Positions 58,921-64,000 of a DNA stretch of 64,000 bases are shown here, piece by piece (within the stretch, counting starts at the first letter, position 1; each line of letters opens with the position of its first letter). The notes under the pieces were generated by a model. The model saw nothing but the letters and a program-made list of their open reading frames with translations. It was not told the DNA's origin and did not search any database. Origin of the DNA: Ruminococcaceae bacterium UBA3751 (lineage in GTDB: Bacteria > Bacillota > Clostridia > Oscillospirales > Acutalibacteraceae); NCBI GenBank assembly GCA_002371215.1, contig DFGL01000045.1, positions 3,265 to 67,264 on the forward strand, in the 5' to 3' direction. Both the position numbers and the translations under genes were made by a program.

Positions 58921-61900
58921 TTACCATTCACTTTTAGTGTATGAGCGTATGATATTTGTCAGAATATTATCGCGCTTTAATCCTTTACCTTTTCCGCCTT
59001 TTATCTGGTCCTGAATTTTTCCGGCGCGTATTGTTACAAAATCAGCCTTATCAATCAGTTTATCCATCGGCGGAATTTTGCCGAATTCATATTCTTCTTC
59101 AACACTGTCGGTAAGTTTTGTTGCAAGATAAGTTGTTGAGAACCTTTTTACTCCTGTCATTGCGAGTATAACCGTTTTATTATCCTCAGGAAGAGTAAGC
59201 GTTTTGCAGTTTCTTACGTCTATTTCGTAAATAAAAAAGTATGCCTTTGCGTTTGCAATATTTCCTTCGGGATGGTGAGTATGGGTGAATTCCATTCCAA
59301 CTTCAGCGTCTTTAATCATCGCTGTCTGATTAAGACCTGCCATATCCCACTTTCCGTACGGCTCGCGCATTGCGTGAATGGTGAAGGTACGCTTTTTATT
59401 ATCTGCGAAAACGCTGAATTCATGGTCGTCGGTAACGCTTGCTGCAAGAATATAAAACTTCGTTATGCCCTTGGGTAGCTCGATTTCCTGTTCTCTCGGA
59501 ATAAGAATATTCTTAACCATATCGGAATTCGGCATTCTGAAGTTTATTCCGTGTACCGTAAAGCTTTCGCTTATAAGCTCGTTCGGAAGGGAACATCCGC
59601 TGCCTTGGAGGATAACGTTTACCTTGTAATCATCACTTGTTATACCCTGAGAGTTATACTCTATATCAAGCTTTTTATAGTTTTCTTTAGCTTTGTTTTT
59701 GTTGCACTTAACATTGAGTTTAAAGCTCTTGATTTCATTGGGCTTAAGGTCAAAAACAAGAGTACCATCCTCGCATTTTGCAGCTTTTCTGTATTCTTCA
59801 CTTGAGAATACCTCGCTCGCCTCTGTGATGTCACCGAAGAGTGAAAGCTTAATGCCTTTGTGTGCTTTTCCCGTCGCTTCGTTAACGCGGATAATTATGT
59901 CTTCTCCGTCCTCGCTTCTCTTAAACGCCCTGATAAGAGCGTTTTTACTGCTTACCTTAAGTGCTGAAAAGCTTGTTCCGAGTGAGCCTTCTCTGCGCGA
60001 TGACGTCTGAAAGGCGGTCATTTTTTTGCAGAACATCTCAGCGTTAATCTGAGTTTCAGCGTTTCTCGCGCCTTTGTGAGCAAAAACAGCAAAGGAGAAT
60101 ATGTTTCTTCCTATGTCCTGTAAATCCTGGCGTGCGTCCTTTGTGAAAGCGCCTGCGGGCGTGTGAATACAAGTGAGACGCAGTGTGTTATCGTTCGGCT
60201 TGTCCCAACCGTATTTACAGTCTGAAAATACGCTGATTCCGTAGCCTTTTTCGCCATCGGTAATATCAGCCCAGTGCTGAGCGGGTACTTCATAAAGATT
60301 ATCGGCGTTGTTACCTCTGAAAATTGTTCCGAGTCCCAAATCATATTCAGCTCTCTCATTTTCAGCGGTAAAGGGGAACTGTGCCTTGAGCATAGTCCTT
60401 CTGTCATGCCAGTCAACAAAATTGTCAACCTTAATGAATTCACCGTTAGCCGAAAGTGAAACCGTCTGTATAAACTGCGAACAGCCCGCGTGTCTCGTGA
60501 TTTTTATTGCAATTCTCGCGGGTCCGTTTTCAACAATTTCAAATTCAGGCTCTCCTGCATATGCGTATGGCTCTCCGTCTATATCCTCTTTGCGCATTTC
60601 CCAGCTTGGGTAATTAAGTTCGCCTAAATCGTGGTGAAGCGCAAGCTTAATAGGCGCTGAGAGAAGCTGTACCTTAAGCTTTTTATCAATAATTGAGGCA
60701 ATATCGCCGTTTCTGTTAAATATAACTCTGTAGCGCTTATTCTCAAGAATATGCTCGCTTACTTTTAACTCGCTCTCTTTTGAATACGCCGAGTCGCTTG
60801 CCTGAACGTCGTAAACCTTGTACCCAACGCTCGGTACGTCAGCAAGGAAAATAATATCAAATTCTTTGCCCTGCTTTTTCTGAATCTGGCTCGGGATTTC
60901 CTTGCCGTTTTTATCAAGCACCTTAATAAATCGCGCATTATGATTTAGTTTGATATGCGCTTCGACCGCTTCTTTTCGCCTTATAGCAACGGGGTTGTTA
61001 ACTATTACGGCGCATTCCTGACACCACGAGGTATCAAGCTCGTTTGCAATAGCTCCTACAGCACCTTCGTATTCACCTTTGAACTGATTGAGGGAAACAA
61101 AGTAATCGTTCCAGCTGTCGTTATAAACGAGCATAGTCGAAGTGCCTGTAATATCATCATGGAACTGATGTTGAATAACCCTTTTCCACGCTTTGTCTAT
61201 TATGCTTTTCGGGTATTTATATGAGGTAAGCGCATTTGCAACGGTGCACGCCTTTTCGCAGTAATCCGCAAGCGCCTCATTCTGAGCGTTAAGCCTCTTG
61301 CTCATTGCCCTTGAAGTATATGCTCCGGCGCCGTGAGAGCGCATAACAAGTTCGTTGTTCCAAAGCGGAAGCGTAACCTTTTGCTTTTTAGCAAGCTTGT
61401 CTATCTCGTCAAAAATTTCATACGAACTTGCCGCAATAACCTCAGTATTATTGTCGCCGTCATTCTTGCTTATGCTTTCCTGAACAGCCTTAACGCTTTC
61501 CTCTGAAGGAGCGCCGCCCCAGTCGCCCGTGCCGTAAAAGCAGTTTGCCCAGGGTAAGCCGTAGTTTAATCCGTTATCTGCAAGCTTTTCTATAACCTGA
61601 ATGTTTCCCCTTACAGTACCGTCAAACTTGTTTCTGTATGAAAGGGGATTAAGGCTTGCATAGATTGTCGCGCCGTCAACGCCACGCCATAAGCCGATAT
61701 TAAACGGCCTTTCATAAGCGCCGCCCCATCCGAGTTTCTGAGTTGTAAAGCCCTTTAAGTGAGCCTGTCTTGCAATGGACGGAAGCGCCCAGCCGAAACC
61801 GAAGCAGTCAGGCAGAAATATATCGTTAGACATAATTCCGAGCTTTTCTTTAAAATACCTGTTACCGTAAAGAAAATTACGCAGTATAGCTTCGGGCGAG

Positions 61901-62181
61901 GGGATGTTAACGTCTCCGTTCTCATATGCAGAGCCCGAAGGCATCCAACGCTGTTCCTTAGCATATTTTTGAATTTCTTTAAAAGCTTCGGGATAGTATT
62001 CCTCTATAAGCTCATAACGAAAAGCGCCCTCAAAATTAAAACGGTAATGAGGATATTTTTCAAGAAGTGCTATATTTTTTTCAACGGTATCGGGAATGAA
62101 AACGTCAATAGTTTTCGGCAGTTCCCATCTCCAAACCGTATCAAGGTGAGATGTAGCAACCGTAAAAATTCTGTTTTTCAT
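58921..62181 (-). CDS. Glycoside hydrolase family 38 alpha-mannosidase
   Basis: 1086 residues, a normal GH38 length. The zinc-binding start SHLDTVWRWE has His12 and Asp14. The nucleophile is Asp125 in LPDCFGFGWALPS. Next come a middle three-helix domain and a large beta-sandwich C-terminal part. It retains the anomeric configuration and removes alpha-linked mannose, usually from N-glycan or mannan fragments. No signal peptide, so cytosolic, acting on imported sugars. It starts 2 bp after the small gene before it, with a weak ribosome binding site, so it is probably coupled to that gene. Confidence 0.92.
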   Translation of the reverse strand: MKNRIFTVATSHLDTVWRWELPKTIDVFIPDTVEKNIALLEKYPHYRFNFEGAFRYELIEEYYPEAFKEIQKYAKEQRWMPSGSAYENGDVNIPSPEAILRNFLYGNRYFKEKLGIMSNDIFLPDCFGFGWALPSIARQAHLKGFTTQKLGWGGAYERPFNIGLWRGVDGATIYASLNPLSYRNKFDGTVRGNIQVIEKLADNGLNYGLPWANCFYGTGDWGGAPSEESVKAVQESISKNDGDNNTEVIAASSYEIFDEIDKLAKKQKVTLPLWNNELVMRSHGAGAYTSRAMSKRLNAQNEALADYCEKACTVANALTSYKYPKSIIDKAWKRVIQHQFHDDITGTSTMLVYNDSWNDYFVSLNQFKGEYEGAVGAIANELDTSWCQECAVIVNNPVAIRRKEAVEAHIKLNHNARFIKVLDKNGKEIPSQIQKKQGKEFDIIFLADVPSVGYKVYDVQASDSAYSKESELKVSEHILENKRYRVIFNRNGDIASIIDKKLKVQLLSAPIKLALHHDLGELNYPSWEMRKEDIDGEPYAYAGEPEFEIVENGPARIAIKITRHAGCSQFIQTVSLSANGEFIKVDNFVDWHDRRTMLKAQFPFTAENERAEYDLGLGTIFRGNNADNLYEVPAQHWADITDGEKGYGISVFSDCKYGWDKPNDNTLRLTCIHTPAGAFTKDARQDLQDIGRNIFSFAVFAHKGARNAETQINAEMFCKKMTAFQTSSRREGSLGTSFSALKVSSKNALIRAFKRSEDGEDIIIRVNEATGKAHKGIKLSLFGDITEASEVFSSEEYRKAAKCEDGTLVFDLKPNEIKSFKLNVKCNKNKAKENYKKLDIEYNSQGITSDDYKVNVILQGSGCSLPNELISESFTVHGINFRMPNSDMVKNILIPREQEIELPKGITKFYILAASVTDDHEFSVFADNKKRTFTIHAMREPYGKWDMAGLNQTAMIKDAEVGMEFTHTHHPEGNIANAKAYFFIYEIDVRNCKTLTLPEDNKTVILAMTGVKRFSTTYLATKLTDSVEEEYEFGKIPPMDKLIDKADFVTIRAGKIQDQIKGGKGKGLKRDNILTNIIRSYTKSEW

Positions 62182-62183
62182 AA

Positions 62184-62405
62184 TTATTTCTTTTCAATAA
62201 TTTCGTAAGTGAATTCGTATTTTTCCTGAAGTGCCTTAACCTTATCCTCGTTGTCCTCGATAAAGGTGGGGGTGCGAACGCTCTTGCCGTCAACCGAGTA
62301 TTCCTCAACAATTTTGTTGAGCTCATCCCACGCCTCCTTCTGAAGCGGATAATCGTCTGCAAACTTAATTAAAAATTCTCTGTGTTTAGGGATAATAACT
62401 TTCAT
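62184..62405 (-). CDS. Small hypothetical protein
   Basis: 73 residues, soluble, mostly helical, with a PLQKEAWDELNKIVEEYSVDG segment and an acidic end. A good AAAGGAAAAAA binding site precedes ATG 62405. The stop lies 2 bp before the GH38 start. I do not recognise the family; its place between a glycerate kinase and a mannosidase suggests only co-expression. Confidence 0.65.
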   Translation of the reverse strand: MKVIIPKHREFLIKFADDYPLQKEAWDELNKIVEEYSVDGKSVRTPTFIEDNEDKVKALQEKYEFTYEIIEKK

Positions 62406-62455
62406 AGTTTTTTCCTTTCATTTAAACTTTTAAATATTATATATATTTAATTAAA

Positions 62456-63526
62456 TTATTTCAAGACGTATTGCGCCTTTTTTGTTAAAATTTCCTTAGC
62501 GTTGTTCATTGCCTCCTCGGGTGTAGTGCCACCGTCAACAAGGCTGATACATCTGTTTCCTATTTTAATATTTTCATTAATACCGCTTATAACAACGCAT
62601 TCTTTGCCGTGCTTTTCGCACAGTTTTGCTATTTTATACGGAAGCTTACCCATCAGCGTCTGGCTGTCAGTTTTGCCTTCGCCTGTAATAATAAGGTCGC
62701 TTTGGGCTATTTTATTTTCTAAATCAGCATACTTGCTGAGTATATCAAAGCCCGATACTATTTCTCCGCCGTAAACGGAGTAAAGCCCGCCGCAGATTCC
62801 TCCCGCAGCTCCTGTTCCTTTAATCTTTGAAATATCGACGGGTAGAAATGCATTGAGTCTTTTAAGTCCTTCGTCAAGCTCTTCAACCTGAGTATCGTTT
62901 GCGCCCTTCTGTTTTGCAAAAACAAATGCGGCTCCGTTTTGCCCATAATATACGTTCTCAACGTCCGTAGCAAATGTAAAGTTAATACCCTTTACATTAT
63001 TTTTAAAACTTGCTCCGAAAACGTAATTCATATCATTACCGGTAGGGAATGATATTTTTTTATAGTTTTCATCATAAAAAACAGTCCCAAGCGCAGTTAA
63101 TGCGCCTGCGCCTCCGTCGCAGCACCCTGTTCCGCCCAATCCGAGTATAATGTTGCTGAAACCCTGTGATACTGCGAATTTAATCAGCTCTCCGGTACCG
63201 TATGAAGAAGCAGCCATTACATTTCTTTTTTTCAATAATCCGCTTGCAACTGCAGTTTCTATAACCGCCGTATCTTCAAATACGGTAATATGTCCGTCAA
63301 TAAGCTGATTGTATATGTTACGGCATTTAGTGTAAAGTGTTTTGCCATTACAAATGTTTTTAAAGCAAGCTGAAAAGCCTTCGCCTCCGTCGGAGAAGGG
63401 CAGGGACGTGATTTCGTTTTCATTGCTTGTTTTTTCTAATCCGTTTTTTATGCAAAGGCAAACCTCCTCGGAACTCAGAGTACCTTTGAAGCTGTCCGGC
63501 ACAATTAATATCTTAATAATTTTCAC
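62456..63526 (-). CDS. Glycerate kinase (GlxK type)
   Basis: 356 residues from GTG 63526. Motifs: VPDSFKGTLSS at the start, FSDGGEGF, the LGGTGCCDGGAGALTALG glycine-rich loop and ITGEGKTDSQTL near the C-terminus. Phosphorylates D-glycerate to 2- or 3-phosphoglycerate. Start uncertain: the best match to a ribosome binding site, AGGCGGTG (63524-63531), overlaps the GTG and instead points to ATT 63517, which gives the family N-terminus (x-K-I-L-I-V-P-D). Longer frames run into the promoter. First gene of the operon with the small gene and GH38. Confidence 0.85.
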   Translation of the reverse strand: MKIIKILIVPDSFKGTLSSEEVCLCIKNGLEKTSNENEITSLPFSDGGEGFSACFKNICNGKTLYTKCRNIYNQLIDGHITVFEDTAVIETAVASGLLKKRNVMAASSYGTGELIKFAVSQGFSNIILGLGGTGCCDGGAGALTALGTVFYDENYKKISFPTGNDMNYVFGASFKNNVKGINFTFATDVENVYYGQNGAAFVFAKQKGANDTQVEELDEGLKRLNAFLPVDISKIKGTGAAGGICGGLYSVYGGEIVSGFDILSKYADLENKIAQSDLIITGEGKTDSQTLMGKLPYKIAKLCEKHGKECVVISGINENIKIGNRCISLVDGGTTPEEAMNNAKEILTKKAQYVLK

Positions 63527-63544
63527 CGCCTCGCACTTTATATG

Positions 63545-63573
63545 GTTATAATATATCATAATTAAATAAACAA
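63545..63573 (-). promoter_or_regulatory. Promoter of the glycerate kinase / GH38 operon
   Basis: Minus strand: -35 TTGTTT (63568-63573), a 17-base spacer, -10 TATAAC (63545-63550). Transcription would start near 63538, which rules out ATG starts further upstream. Confidence 0.6.
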
Positions 63574-63615
63574 GTAAAGAATTTGAATTCTTTGCAAAAA
63601 TTTTTTTAAAAGTTA

Positions 63616-63644
63616 TTGACATTTTGGAAAAATAGGTATATTAT
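63616..63644 (+). promoter_or_regulatory. Promoter of the structured RNA
   Basis: Perfect -35 TTGACA (63616-63621), a 17-base spacer, -10 TATTAT (63639-63644). Predicted start near 63651. Confidence 0.8.
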
Positions 63645-63650
63645 TTATAT

Positions 63651-63897
63651 GTTGATTATTTGGCATCGAAGTAATCGACACCGTTGCAGTCGTTTCGCGA
63701 GCGATTGTGGCACGCTTTGATCAAAGTTCGGGCAATTAAGCTTGCTTGATTGTCCAACGTAGAAGTCTACGGCAAACGGATTTGAAGTGTCATTTAATTT
63801 TTAAGTGTTAGGTTATTTGGTACTGATATGATATTTGTCATAGATGAGGACGAAATTTGAAACGAAGAAATCTCGGTTTCTTTGTTTCATTTTTTGT
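63651..63897 (+). ncRNA. Highly structured noncoding RNA, probably raiA class
   Basis: About 240 nt between a strong promoter and a strong terminator, with no reading frame. Nested pairings: GACAC (near 63679) with GTGTC (near 63787) and CCGTT with AACGG close the core. Inside are a 12-bp hairpin with G-U pairs (GGGCAATTAAGC with GCTTGATTGTCC), a CGTAG/CTACG hairpin, and conserved-looking single strands (AGTTCGGGC, CCAACGTAGAAGTCTACGG). This fits my memory of the raiA noncoding RNA of Clostridia; the class is inference. Confidence 0.65.
63859..63897 (+). terminator. Terminator of the structured RNA
   Basis: A 14-bp stem with two G-T pairs (63859-63872 with 63875-63888), then ATTTTTTGTTTT. 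Confidence 0.85.
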
Positions 63898-63920
63898 TTT
63901 ATAAAGTTTTTAATTTTATC

Positions 63921-63948
63921 TTGACAAATGCTTTTTTTCTGCTATAAT
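63921..63948 (+). promoter_or_regulatory. Promoter of the tRNA gene at the window end
   Basis: Perfect -35 TTGACA (63921-63926), a 16-base spacer, perfect -10 TATAAT (63943-63948). Confidence 0.85.
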
Positions 63949-63979
63949 GGTATAGCACTTGAAAAGCAAATACCTATAT

Positions 63980-64000
63980 CGCGGAGTAGAGCAGTTGGTA
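63980..64000 (+). tRNA. Start of a tRNA gene, probably initiator tRNA-Met
   Basis: The first 21 bases of a tRNA: CGCGGAG acceptor strand, TA, and a D-arm start GAGCAGTTGGTA. A 5' C (unpaired first base) with CGCGG is characteristic of formyl-methionine initiator tRNA. The anticodon lies beyond the window. Confidence 0.7.

Noticed and set aside
63651..63897. tmRNA, RNase P RNA or 6S RNA
   Set aside because: No tRNA-like ends or tag reading frame for tmRNA, no GAGGAAAGTCC-type core for RNase P RNA, and the branching is not the long bulged rod of 6S RNA.

Overview
The window reads as a chromosomal segment of a low-GC Gram-positive anaerobe of class Clostridia, most likely a Ruminococcus-like member of the Oscillospiraceae. 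The signs are AGGAGG-type ribosome binding sites, TTGACA/TATAAT promoters, a dcw cluster with a DAP-type MurE and a PASTA-bearing transpeptidase, large secreted surface proteins, and sugar-utilisation genes typical of gut Firmicutes. The taxonomic call is inference.

Layout. (1) 1-1040: the end of a PrsW-like membrane protease and a small membrane-anchored protein. (2) 1139-18785: a 17.6 kb block of seven plus-strand genes for exported proteins: a predicted right-handed beta-helix protein, a 1645-residue multi-module protein, four tandem paralogues of 739-793 residues, and a lipoprotein. I recognise no named system here. The five central proteins share a module whose core pattern is DLN-x-GG-x-YLGYKTT-x-AITDL, which resembles beta-prism (MABP-like) repeats. 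This is the best candidate in the window for an undescribed system. (3) 18786-19330: a candidate short transcript, tRNA-Leu(CAG) and several palindromic repeats. (4) 19331-27339: a Gfo/Idh/MocA oxidoreductase, a heterodimeric ABC exporter with a TetR-type regulator, and a secreted protein with a cysteine-amidase-like domain and Fn3-like repeats. (5) 27503-29554: rpsU, aroQ, efp and an acidic zinc-ribbon protein. (6) 29796-45525: a large secreted protein followed by a 40-residue peptide gene, a Ca2+/Na+ exchanger, a CapA-like protein, glnA, a DUF2974 hydrolase, an aldo/keto reductase, tRNA-Ser(GGA), a PAP2 phosphatase, two CDP-glycerol glycerophosphotransferase-like proteins and a GPH sugar symporter. 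(7) 45775-58618: the dcw division and cell-wall cluster (mraZ, rsmH, ftsL, pbp, murE, mraY, ftsW, murG, murA, divIB/ftsQ, ftsZ), without murF, murD and ftsA. (8) 58921-63526, minus strand: a GH38 alpha-mannosidase, a small protein and a glycerate kinase. (9) 63651-64000: a highly structured noncoding RNA, probably of the raiA class, and the start of an initiator tRNA gene cut by the window edge.

How the genes relate. The dcw genes cover lipid II synthesis (MurA, MurE, MraY, MurG) and the septal machinery (FtsL, DivIB, FtsW, PBP, FtsZ). The glycerophosphotransferases fit teichoic-acid-like polymer synthesis. The 1139-18785 block is probably one or a few transcripts: its genes lie 15-57 bp apart or overlap, and I see no terminator inside it. 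Its four tandem paralogues share exactly identical DNA patches of 124-143 bp, which points to gene conversion.

Limits. Everything was read by eye from one sequence. Family names rest on remembered motifs, not searches. Promoters and terminators are pattern matches.
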